Source: Bacteroidota bacterium (lineage in GTDB: Bacteria > Bacteroidota > Bacteroidia > AKYH767-A > OLB10). From it: 64,000 nucleotides of DNA. The notes under the pieces are model-generated. The model had not been told where the DNA came from, searched no databases, and saw nothing but the letters and a program-made list of their open reading frames with translations. Positions 10,589 to 19,832 of the stretch are shown piece after piece (position 1 is the stretch's first letter; every line of letters starts with the position of its first letter). The stretch spans positions 186,001-250,000 of the forward strand of contig JADJOZ010000016.1 in assembly GCA_016713525.1 (NCBI GenBank). The letters are read 5' to 3'. Position numbers and translations under genes: made by a program.

Positions 10589-11864
10589 TTACTTTTGCTT
10601 GATAGCTTTCTTAACTATAATAGAATTTGATAATTTCATCTGAATAAAATACACGCCATCGCTCCAAGTCTCCGAATTCAATACTATTTTTTGATTTGTG
10701 GAATTAAGGGCTTCCTGAGTTATAACACGACCTGTAATATCAAAAACATTTATCTCAATAGCTTTTGGTTGGGAATATGGTAGTTGAATGGTTAGGTTAG
10801 AATTAAATGGGTTTGGAAATATCGAAATATTTTGGATGATATCATTTGGATTTAGTCCGAGAGATGTGTAATGTATTGCGTTTTTCAAAATGGTTCCATC
10901 AAAACCAACTGCAAATGCTAATGAATCATTTACTACTTGAATGTCTGATAGGAGATCACTATAACTTGAATCGACCAGAGTCCAATTATAACCTCCATCT
11001 GAAGTTTGCCACAACGATCCTACAGCATTGGGGTTAAAAAACCAAACAGAATTAATTCCTCCTACGCAATAACCAATCTGATTATTATAAAAGTCGACAC
11101 CAACAATATCATGAGGTGCAAATTGGTTCGGAGTTGACCATGTGAGTCCGCCATCATTTGAAACTGTAGATTTTCCGTATTCAATGCTTGTTAGTTGTGT
11201 GTCTGTTCCGCCTACAATAACAATATTATTTTGGTCAATCATTTTTGCATCAAATAAATATAAGTTTGAATCACAATTAAAAAATTCCAAGTACTTCCAT
11301 TGTCAAACGATTTTAGGAATTTTCCATAGCCTCCAGCAACATAGAAAATATTTTGTGTTCGACTTAATTCTCCTGTTCCGGGAAACCATGTATCAGCAGT
11401 TGAGTTTAAAATGAGTGAAGAGGGAGGAAAAAATCCAGGTTTAAAAGTCCAATATTTCCATAAAAATCATGAACTAGTCCTGTATCCTGATTTATAAAAT
11501 AGATATTTGAAAAATCGTTATTATTACCAAAGCTTCCAAGGAAACTCCAGCTGTCTCCGGTATTTGTTGTCTTATAAATACCACCATCCTGACCACCGGT
11601 AAATCCTACCGAGTCATTGACAAATGAAATATCAGCAAGTGAAATAGGTAAAATAGTAGTATCCCACGAAGTGCCTCCATCCATAGTTCTTACTATTACA
11701 CCATCCCAACCAAGATTTACAGAACCACAAACAAAACCTGTATCCGGATTAATAAAATGAACAGAATTGTAATCGAATAGTGTATCAGTATTCAGTTGAA
11801 TCCATTGTCCTTGAACATTAATAGAAGAAAACAATAAAAATATTGAGAATATAAGATTCTTCAT
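10589..11864 (-). CDS. Secreted propeller-like protein with T9SS type A sorting domain, frameshifted
   Basis: The start at 11864 (MKNLIFSIFLLFSSINVQGQ) is a signal peptide. The body has repeated YCF48/BNR-like blades: VRTMDGGTSWDTT, YKTTNTGDSWSFL, VSNDGGLTWSTP and WQTSDGGYNWTLV, the phrase pattern of photosynthesis-stability-factor-like propellers. The last ~80 residues form a type A T9SS C-terminal domain (ISIFPNPFNSNLTIQLP … WSDGVYFIQMK … KKAIKQ), which directs export and surface attachment. One frameshift near 11290-11410 splits it; the corrected length is about 425 residues. It is the only gene of its cassette. Confidence 0.85.
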
Positions 11865-11879
11865 AAATAAAGGCTTGTT

Positions 11880-12620
11880 GTAATTACACATAACGTCAGA
11901 ATGTGAAAATACTAATTTCATCAATATATTGCAAATTTCTAAATAATACCTGGCACATGCGTAACCCCATTCAATTAAGATCAGCTCGCTGGAGGAGTGT
12001 GTGGCACCGGAAATCCCTAACCAATTACTAGATGCGTTTACCGGAAACCTGGATTTACCTTTAACCCGCTTTTAAGCCTAAGTTAGTTCAGACCGACGGG
12101 CGACGCTGCTTTAACCCAAAATAACCGCTCAAAGTCATCTCAAAAGCTTTCAAAACGGCATCCGCTCGTCCCGCCGGCTGGAGAAAGTATGCAAACGGAA
12201 AGTAAAGAAGGGGCAATATCCGGAATTTTGGTATCAGCTTCACTGGAACACTTAACACACCTAATCGTACCCCACAAAAGGAAAAGTGTGCCGCAGCAGT
12301 CGATTTTCAGTGCAATTTCAATAAATTGTCGCAGTTTTCAATATTATTCTGTTACCACAGCCTATAGCGACAAATACTTTCAGTAAAGCCTGATGCTTGT
12401 ATGCCGTTTAACGGCCTAGGTATTACCGAAGGCTGGATATTCATTGAATGTCCTGCCCGAACCGAAGCTGTTTAGCGATACAAAGCTGAAGATAAGAACA
12501 ATGTTGATAGAATTCCGTCAAGTCAGAACTAAAGTACAGCAACGAACTTCTGCCGAAGTTAACAATGTCCACTTCCGCTTTAGACAATGCCCCTATAGTG
12601 CATTCGTGCTAACCTTGCCA
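11880..12620 (+). repeat. IS1182-derived repeat, copy H (extended)
   Basis: The left end is 'acataacgtcag..tgaaaatactaatttc'. The transposase remnant spans about 11980-12220, with the shared inactivating stretch and the NGIRSSRRLEK-coding block at 12155-12190. The right part (12260-12330) shares 'gaaaagtgtg..gcagtcgattttc' with copy C. It then carries the 'tagcgacaaatac' tail and an extra 200 bp of unassigned sequence. Confidence 0.75.
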
Positions 12621-12639
12621 AGTTGACCAGGACTTCATT

Positions 12640-15073
12640 TTATTTTCCGATGTCGCCTTCAAAAATTTTTGCTAAAGAAATACTATTGTCTATCTTTTTA
12701 GAAAACCTATTTTCCAATTCCTTCTTTCTTTCTTTTGAAACAATTTTCCAGCTAACTCTTCCAACTTCTTGTTTCTCCCAAAGCTGACGGACAGTTATTA
12801 TGTATTCGTTCTCTTTACATTTATCTGGAATAGAAACCATCAACCGTAACTTTGCTTTTGATTTAGCATCAAGCTCAATTTCCTTAAAGGATTGTTTCCC
12901 TGCAAACTTTACATGAACAGGTACATATCCGTTTTTCATTTTGTACTTTAAATCAATTTGATGCATGGTAAATTCAGTATTCCATTTTGAAGGGATTTCC
13001 AAATATACCTTTGACCCTTGAGGAAGTTTAGAGATGATTTCAAAGTCAAATTTTCTTCTTTTATCGGGTGCGCCAGGCGCAAGAAATGGCATAGCAAAAA
13101 AACCTTTTGGAACGGATGGATCAACATCAGGGTCGTTATCTCTTATATTAAAATTTTTCCAGGTAACATTGTTATTGTCCCTTATAAAACGAGTGAAGTT
13201 ATCCCAGTTTAAAAAATCAGCAGGATCGGGTGCAGGATCCTGGGCATTTCCAATAAGCCCAATGAAACAATAGTGACCAGCAACAGGGATGGCAGCTGAT
13301 GGCCAAACAATTCTATTGGATACAGTAAGAATGTCTCCTGTCGGAACGTTTGGAATCACAACATTTCCAACTAGCGTCCAAAACTCAGGTGTGATTAACG
13401 TTGAAGGTGGCGACCAAAATATAGTGGCATTCACATTTGTAGCTTCTGCTCCCCCTTGATTTAACACCCTCACATAAATAAAATTGTCCTGTCCGATCTC
13501 AGCATCGGTACTGAGTGTAATATCATTTTCGGTTCCACTTCCTACTCCAAATGCAGCTTGCGGGTTAATTACTTCTGTTTTATTTAAATAATATCTGGAC
13601 TGCTTGAAATAGATCCAGTGTGTGGTTCACCGGTATCAGCAGCATTATCTCTAATATATACATCTGGAGAAAGATTTAATACAGTGTCTATAATTAAACG
13701 CAAGTTTGGGAGTACACCAATTTGAGTTGCTTCTGTTGCCGCTGGTAAGGTTCCTGTAATAGGATTACTCAAAATTGCTCTCATTTGCCGTGGACTAAGC
13801 TTGAACCCAAAATTGCTTTGGAAAATACCTTGAACAATAATTGCAGCACCTGTAATGATAGGGCTTGCACCTGAGGTGCCGCCAAAAAAAGAAGTATAGG
13901 ATGTTGTAGCCCCTGCATCATCAGAAGTAAGTGTGTTAATATTTTGACCCCAGCCATAACAATCAATCCTGTTTCCGTGCGGCGCCCATACTATCCGGTA
14001 TGGGGTGATGCGGAACTTGCAGCACTAACTATAATAGCACCAGGAATCTCGGAAATCAGCATTGGTTGCATCACGAAATAATGACCTGTTACCCGATGGA
14101 TCGACATATGCGTCCAAATCAAAAGGCAAATGGACAGCAGGAGCAGGATCATTGTTAGCTGTTCCATTGCCACCCGCCTCAACAACAATGATCCCAAGTG
14201 CAGTTGCAAGCCGTATAGCATCAAAGTCTGCATCAAGCAGTTCACATGGCCCAAGTAATCGATTAGGCCCTAGTGGAGATCCGGGTACTGTCACTTGTGC
14301 TTCAAGTAACAAGACATTACCAAAGAAAGATTGGCAATGGCCGCAATTACTGCATTCGGACGAGTGCTTCCGTTAAATGAAACGGTATGAACAGATGAGA
14401 CATTAGGTGCGATGCCAACACAACCCACTGCATTATCTACCGCACATATCTCTCCTAATACAGATGTACCATGTGCCCTTGAAGAATCAAGAAGAACCCC
14501 ATGAAGTAATGTTATACCATGTGCATTCAGGTCTTCATGATCAAAGGTCCATCCCCGCTCCATATCGATAAATGATACGCCTGCACCATCACCACCGGTA
14601 AAGGTCCAGGCATATCTTGCGTCAATTCCCACGGGTGCTGCATCTAAGTAATCCTGATTGACAGCTCTCGGGTCATCTGCGTCATTCACTACCGGATCAG
14701 GAACAGGGTAGTCAATGTATGCTTTCCCTATACTCTTCCAATTCCTGAGCTCTTTAAGAAGAGCTTCAGGTGATACTTCAGCCGGGCAATTAATAAAAAA
14801 GTAATTCTTGAAATTAACCTCTTTGTAAGTGGTATCTATTTCCATTGCTTTATTTATCAAGGCATTTAATTTTGTATCGTCAATAGCAGTAATCATTTTT
14901 TGTAATTGTATTCCGGGAAAGTTCTTCTCAAGACCTGCCCAATCTCCAATAGCTCTTTCATTTATTGAATGTTCAATTTTCTTGTTATCAATTTCCACAT
15001 AATCATGAAATTTTATAATGACTTGCGCTCCCTGATGAATTGGGGTTTTAATTTTGTTTGACGTTTTTTTCAT
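12640..15073 (-). CDS. Subtilisin-like serine protease (peptidase S8), frameshifted
   Basis: It starts at 15073 (MKKTSNKIKTPIHQGAQVII) without a signal peptide. Residues 1-150 form an N-terminal domain. The S8 catalytic domain follows: Asp170 in VSFIDMERGW, His201 in RAHGTSVLGE, oxyanion Asn in VEAGGNGTA and Ser in GGTSGASPIITGAA. A C-terminal beta-rich part (VRVLNQGGAEATNVNATIFW) and a basic end complete about 811 residues. Frames change near 14320, 14050, 13990 and 13590; the text is continuous across each. All triad residues are present, so the protein would be active if the frameshifts are artefacts. The lack of a signal peptide suggests a cytoplasmic protease, unusual for S8. Confidence 0.85.
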
Positions 15074-15075
15074 AT

Positions 15076-15594
15076 TAAAATGTTTTAATTTGTTTGCCTA
15101 CTCTTTATTGGATTTTCGGCCTACACCGATTTTAATTTTTAGTCTCAGACATGTCACTGTACAAGTTAAGAAGGTTACACTGTCGAGAAAGTATGACCGC
15201 AAAATGAAGAAGGGATTAGTAAGCACTACCGTTTGTTCGGAGCGCAAGAATGGCAAATAACAATTATGATACGAACCTTTTAAACCTCCAATTGAACTTA
15301 AGTGATTAATAATCACCAATATAGAGATTTGCTGCAATTTCGTATATCTATTTTTAGGATTTCGCATCTTGTCGAATGTGAACTGTTTTTGTTGATGGCT
15401 TTAATAGCTATTGTCAGGATTTATTTTTGCCATCCTGATTTCGCTCTGGTCAATTATAATTCAAATTGTTCGAAAGGATACTGTGCTTTTAGTTTTGGAG
15501 GTTAATTGCGTTTTCGGTTATAAGTTTTAAATTCTCTGTCGGCCGTGTCTAGAAATTATTCCGGTTGATATAATCTCATCCCCTTCCCGATTGT
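15076..15594. other. Intergenic region, no gene supported
   Basis: Near 15085-15115 the text 'gtttgcctactctttattgg' plus 'ttttcggc' resembles 4245-4275 ('gtttgcttactctattcgg' plus 'ttttcagc'), upstream of another array gene. It may be a shared promoter or cassette end. The rest is AT-rich without a convincing gene. A 67-codon open frame at 15302-15505 lacks coding character. Confidence 0.4.
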
Positions 15595-15736
15595 CTAAAA
15601 TTACACCACCAAACCGCAACCACCTAATTTTTAGGCGAGATTTTGATGTTTTATAATACATTAAAAGTTAAGTACTTGCAAATTTGAGCATTTAAAAAAG
15701 CAAGGGTAAACCCTTGGGTGTTGAAAACTTTTTTTT
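15595..15736. repeat. 142-bp direct repeat, left copy
   Basis: It begins 'ctaaaattacaccaccaaac' and ends with the T-run after 'gttgaaaac'. It recurs at the same length and orientation at 24157-24298 with few differences. Inside it a perfect palindrome 'caagggtaaacccttg' (15701-15716) could form a hairpin followed by a T-rich tract. The two copies bound the 8.4-kb island with the SPFH/bactofilin-like operon. Confidence 0.85.
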
Positions 15737-15795
15737 CGATTTTCTGCGTAAAATGAGTTGGCCGTAACAACTATTTTGAGCATCACTTTTTCATA

Positions 15796-16083
15796 CTATG
15801 GCAAAATAAAATTATTTGGAAAATCATTTGTTGGTGTCTCGAGCTCTTTAATAAATTTCTTTTCTCCGGAAGGTTGAACCTCGTATACCTTTCCGTTTTC
15901 TGCTATTAAAAATGGCTGTTTGGTTTTCATTGCTGCCAGACTGGCTTTCTTAGTGGCAGCACTTGATGCACGAATTATTGCTCCTAAAATATCTCTTTCC
16001 TCACATGAACTCGATAGCCTGGAACCAAAAACCGGTCCCAATAAACCTTCCTTGATGAGTTGATTTAATTCATTCTTAGCCAT
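15796..16083 (-). CDS. Small protein of unknown function, 95 aa
   Basis: The 95-residue product starts MAKNELNQLIKEGLLGPVFG, continues with an Ala/Gly/Ser-rich helix (ILGAIIRASSAATKKASLAA) and ends in a small beta part (PFLIAENGKVYEVQPSGEKK). The 'ENGKVYEVQP-G-KKFI' ending is a pattern I associate with a recurrent small bacterial protein of unknown role, but I cannot name the family. The helix could insert in or lie on a membrane. It is intact, unlike its neighbours. It lies downstream of a hexanucleotide tract and within the direct-repeat-bounded island. Confidence 0.65.
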   Translation of the reverse strand: MAKNELNQLIKEGLLGPVFGSRLSSSCEERDILGAIIRASSAATKKASLAAMKTKQPFLIAENGKVYEVQPSGEKKFIKELETPTNDFPNNFILP

Positions 16084-16124
16084 AACTCAAATTTAAGCAT
16101 CTTCAAGCAGATTCTAACCCTTTG

Positions 16125-16282
16125 TCCCCTCTCCTTCTCCTTCTCAATCCCATTCTCATTCTCATTCTGTTTCCGCCCCCTCTCATTCTCATTCTCAATC
16201 TCATTCTGTAACTGCCCTCCCCCTCTCCTTCTCATTCTCATTCTCATTCTCATTCTCGTTCTCATTCTCGTTCTCGTTCTAT
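16125..16282. repeat. Hexanucleotide microsatellite (CATTCT / CTTCTC type)
   Basis: This is an imperfect array of 'cattct' units with 'cgttct' and 'ccttct' variants on the plus strand; the longest uninterrupted run is at 16230-16280. It sits about 45-200 bp upstream of the 95-residue gene's start. The open frames across it encode only Arg-Met or Glu-Asn runs and are not genes. Variation in unit number would alter promoter spacing rather than a reading frame. Confidence 0.85.
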
Positions 16283-16289
16283 CCCCGCT

Positions 16290-16700
16290 TCCGTTAACAG
16301 CAGCATGCATCTTGCATTGAGCTTGTGTTTGTGTTGAGCCTGCCGAAATATGGTTTAGCAACTACCCCGGAAGAGCAGCCTCGGAAGGCCATTTGAGAAC
16401 TTCTCAAACTCGTCCATCAGTTAAATAGCATTTGCTTATCTTACAGGATTTGCAATTCAAGTTACACACGGTTTGCGGCTACAAGAAGTTGGCGATTTCG
16501 AAGCACAAAACTGTCTGCCAGCACTACACTTGATACGAAGCACGAATGTTCGTTTAACAACTGAACCGCCAATTTCTTAAACCCACCGTTACCGGATGCC
16601 CTTGTCTGTCCGAAGATGTGCCTTGTTAAGGTTGCACACACTTTTGTCCGAAGTGGTTTTTAGTAGAAGTGGTGTCTGTGAATGTTAGCAAAGCGCGTGG
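16290..16700. other. Intergenic region with cassette-end-like sequence
   Basis: No gene is supported. The text at 16550-16625 ('aacaactgaaccgccaatttc', 'cccaccgttaccggatg') and 'gaatgttagcaaagcgcgtgg' (16679-16700) looks like the cassette-end sequences of the upstream array, but the match is loose. Confidence 0.35.
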
Positions 16701-16719
16701 ATGAAGTTTTATTTTTTTG
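16701..16719. repeat. Terminal inverted repeat of the six-gene unit, left
   Basis: 'atgaagttttatttttttg' here is matched by its inverse 'caaaaaataaaacttcat' at 23911-23928. The pair lies just outside the two long hairpins that flank the six-gene operon. Confidence 0.65.
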
Positions 16720-16764
16720 AAGCGTGGGAGATTTTTTGTTTTTAATTTTTTTTTTGGCTTGGAG

Positions 16765-16832
16765 AAAAAATACTCTCTTGCAAGTTTTGGTTTGTGCGGT
16801 TGGCTTGTGCGACTTGCAAGAGGGTATTTTTT
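16765..16832 (-). terminator. Long hairpin at the 3' end of the six-gene operon
   Basis: The 21-nt arms at 16765-16785 and 16812-16832 ('acttgcaagagggtattttt' is the right arm core) pair with a single G-U, leaving a 26-nt loop. A-runs on one side and T-runs on the other give U-tracts on either strand. It starts 9 bp after the last gene's stop, so it fits an intrinsic terminator. Confidence 0.8.
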
Positions 16833-16840
16833 GTGGTTGG

Positions 16841-17814
16841 TTATTTGAATTTCTCTACAATGTCTTTCATACTGAAGTCTCCCGACACATCTTGAATATC
16901 AACCTTGCCAAGTAAAATGTCAAAGAAAAAGTTTGAAATGTTCTCAATAGTCAAAGTTTTTGTTTCGCTTCCGCTTTCAATTCCTAAGTCATAAGTTTTA
17001 AGTAACTGTGAACCAAGTGAAGCAGCGATCAAAAGAAAATGGTTGTTGAATTTGTCAATGTCTAAAAGGTCGGCTGCTAAAACTTTTCCGATTACAGTGT
17101 AACTACGAATAATTTGTTGAGAATCTTCTGAACGCAAAACAGATTTTAATTCGTCTGATTCCATACTCATTTTAATTTTACCCGATTTTTTTGCTTGCTC
17201 TTGCCCTTTGAAAAGTGAACCTAAGTCAGCCAAACTCAAATTATACATTTCAGTTCCAGGAATAGCGTTAATTTTCTCAACTGTAAAGGCACTCGGCAAA
17301 AGCAAATGAACCACTTTTGAAATTCTTGCAAGTGGAGCGTTAAATGTTCCTATAATAGAATTGTTGATTTCAAGATTCAATGAAGCAAACACACCACCAA
17401 TTACAACACAATCTTCCAAAATAATTTCGTCTGCAAAGATGCTGCCGGCAATAAAAGCGTTACGCATTTTCACTTGCTTCGCATTTACATCACCCTGAAA
17501 AATTACACGATAAGCTGGAGCAAGAGAACGATTGAATCGGCAGACCCAACAGTTTTACGAAAAGTTGCTGAACCTTTTGCATCAGTATTTACATGCAATT
17601 CAATTTGAGTAAAAACTGCACCTTGCACTTCAAGTTTCCCTTTTTGAATTTCAAAGTATTTTGCATACACCGCACCTTCAATAATTGTGTCGCCTTGTAT
17701 TACAACATCTCTTTCCAATTCGCTTGCTGCTCTCGGAAGTATTGAACTCTTTACAAGATTATCATTCAGTAATAATCTTTGGTCGTTCACTCGAATTTCT
17801 TTTAACTCATTCAT
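16841..17814 (-). CDS. Bactofilin-like beta-helix protein, frameshifted
   Basis: It starts at 17814 (MNELKEIRVNDQRLLLNDNL). Residues ~35-165 show the short, repeating beta-strand pattern of bactofilin or polymer-forming cytoskeletal folds: VVIQGDTIIEGAVYAKYFEI, KLEVQGAVFTQIEL, VIFQGDVNAKQVKMRNAFIA, GSIFADEIILEDCVVIGGVF. A frameshift near 17500-17520 splits it. The C-terminal ~130 residues are a separate alpha/beta domain ending at 16841. The corrected length is about 324 residues, longer than a typical bactofilin (about 130-180). It is the last gene of the six-gene operon, 12 bp after the previous stop. A role as a filament or scaffold at the membrane is inferred from the fold. Hexapeptide-type helices are an alternative. 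Confidence 0.65.
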
Positions 17815-17825
17815 TGGACTAAATT

Positions 17826-18883
17826 TTAATTATTGGTTTGTATGTTGGTGTCATTGTTCCAAAGCTGCATAATTTGTTGTGCAACTCTCGGATTGATATT
17901 GTGTGCTTCGCTTTCCTGATTTGATAATTCAAGTTTCAAAAAAGTGTTTATGTATTCTCTGTTTTTTGAATCAATTGTCTTCCATTTGCTTCCTGAATTT
18001 GAAAAACTATCTTTCAATTTTGTCTTGTTTGATGCCAATGCAGGTATCTGCCCCGATGTAACTATAGCAACATCATTCCCATTTTCTTTGTTCTTACTTT
18101 CAAAATACAAAACAGGAATATTTCTTGTTAAAACAATCCCAATTTCTACTGGAATTAAAATTTCTTGTAGTTGTTCAGAAAGATTTTTTTCAGAAAACAA
18201 ATAATTTTTCGCACTATCAATCAATGAAAGTGCTGTACTTTTCAAAACCGAAGCAAAAAGCATGGATTGAAGATAATTTCCCTCTTTGTTGTAAATCGTT
18301 GCAATGCTTGTGCTCATGTCACTGAATGAACGATGCACTCTGGTAGTCAATGTTCCATGAACTCCCACTGCTGATTGATTCAACAAAAGAATTCTATTTC
18401 GCAATTCCTTGTCTAAGTCAAAAATATTTTTGCATATCTCTCGGAAATTCTTCCAAAGTCGCCTTCCAATTGAACTTTCTTTTGAGCTCACGTTTGTTGA
18501 TGTTGCATTAACTCAATTATTAATGCTTCAACTCTTGGTTTTATTTCTGTGAGTTGTTGATTGATTTCAGATTTTATCAATCCGAAAAATCCTTCAACCA
18601 ATGTATCAGATATATCTTCTGCACTTTTAACTTTTGCAGCTATGTGAGCGGCTTCTGTTGCTACTATTGAACCTGTAAGAAAATTGACTTGTCTATTTGC
18701 CGAGGTTACACTTCTATCAAAAGGATTTGTGTCAACATTAATTCTAACATTAACTGGAACATGCTCCGTGTAATGAACTGTAACAGTCATGCTTCCTCCT
18801 GATTCAGATTTCGGATAGGATACGGTTTTAGATTCTGAACCGTTGACAGTAATTGTTTCGTGATAATCTCTTGAATAACTCAT
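17826..18883 (-). CDS. Operon protein 5, paralog of operon protein 4, frameshifted
   Basis: It starts at 18883 (MSYSRDYHETITVNGSESKT). Residues ~45-125 (INVDTNPFDRSVTSANRQVN … FFGLIKSEINQQLTEIKPRV) align with the start of the neighbouring protein (TVDTNPMADSIDGVANHVDG … FYSLIRSQISQKIATHKSKA). The first frame stops at 18488, and a GTG at 18491 begins the second part (SSKESSIGRRLWKNFREICK). One missing A in 'caacaaacg' would join them as HQQNVSSKES, matching QQQSVSLIAI in the paralog. I therefore read it as one gene of about 352 residues. Alternatively it is two coupled genes overlapping by GTGA. No known domain; mainly helical C-terminal part. Confidence 0.7.
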
Positions 18884-18887
18884 TGGA

Positions 18888-19801
18888 TTAAGAATTTAAT
18901 TTTTGCCATTTTGATGACTCAAGTAAAGACAGCATTTGTTTTTTTACTCTGTCGGAAACAGTAGATTGATTTACAAAATTTCCAAACTCTTGTTTTATAC
19001 GACTGGAATTACTTTGGTCGTCATCAACCCATTTTAAATTTGTCAATGATAAATAAATGTGAGATTCAATTTTCGAGTTTGTATTTTTCTTCAATGATGG
19101 TTGTGTAATCATCCATTGTGATTGTCTTACATTCAGTCCTTCTGATTCTGAAATGAGAATTGGAATATCTTTTTCAGTTGGCTTGGTTACGGATTCTTTA
19201 TTTAAAATACTTCCAATTAAACTTTTCTGATTTTCAGAACTGTAAATAAAATCTTGCATGGAAGAAATATTCCTCATTGCATTATACTTTGTGTTGGAAA
19301 CAGAAATCATTTGACTGCTCGCAATACTTTCTACTTGTGTTGTAGAAGTTGAACCTGACAAACGCTTTGTTCTGTTTGCAGTTGGTAAAACATCTTTCAA
19401 AACAAAGTTTGTTGTTGGCTTGTCAAGTTCAAAAATTCTTGCCCGCAATGCTATGTTCAATCCTTCAAACAATTTTGTGTAACGGCTTGCAAGCATTTGG
19501 TAATCTTTTCCATTCTGCTTTTAATGGCAATTAGTGAAACTGATTGCTGTTGCAGTTCCATGATTTTTGCATCTGCTTTACTTTTATGCGTTGCAATCTT
19601 TTGAGAAATTTGTGAACGGATTAAAGAATAGAAACCAAAATTTACATTGTTGCAAATTTTCTCTGCACCTTTTTGTTCTGCAATTACAACTGCTGTTTGC
19701 ATTGCTATAACTGCTGCCGTTGTTCCGTCAACATGATTGGCAACCCCATCAATGCTGTCTGCCATTGGGTTGGTGTCAACTGTAAAATTAAAATTAGCCA
19801 T
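18888..19801 (-). CDS. Operon protein 4, paralog of operon protein 5, frameshifted
   Basis: It starts at 19801 (MANFNFTVDTNPMADSIDGV). Residues ~6-85 form the shared DTNP domain with an Ala/Gly-rich helix (TTAAVIAMQTAVVIAEQKGA). A frameshift near 19500 is explained by one lost A in 'ggaaaagattac': the corrected text MEKDYQMLASRYTKLFEGLN continues to the stop at 18888. The corrected length is about 304 residues. The helical second half ends in a Ser/Lys-rich tail. No recognised family, no signal peptide, no clear TM segment. It lies 5 bp before protein 5 and 32 bp after protein 3, so it is clearly co-transcribed. Confidence 0.7.
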
Positions 19802-19832
19802 TGTATGATTTTTAAATTTCGGTTACTATAAA

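Noticed and set aside
1..15100. Canonical integron with integrase
   Set aside because: No tyrosine recombinase gene is in the window, and the repeat units are much longer than attC sites; only the cassette-end pattern is similar.
16065..16361. 98-codon minus-strand open frame with Arg-Met and Glu-Asn runs
   Set aside because: It is only the translation of the hexanucleotide repeat and has no other coding character.
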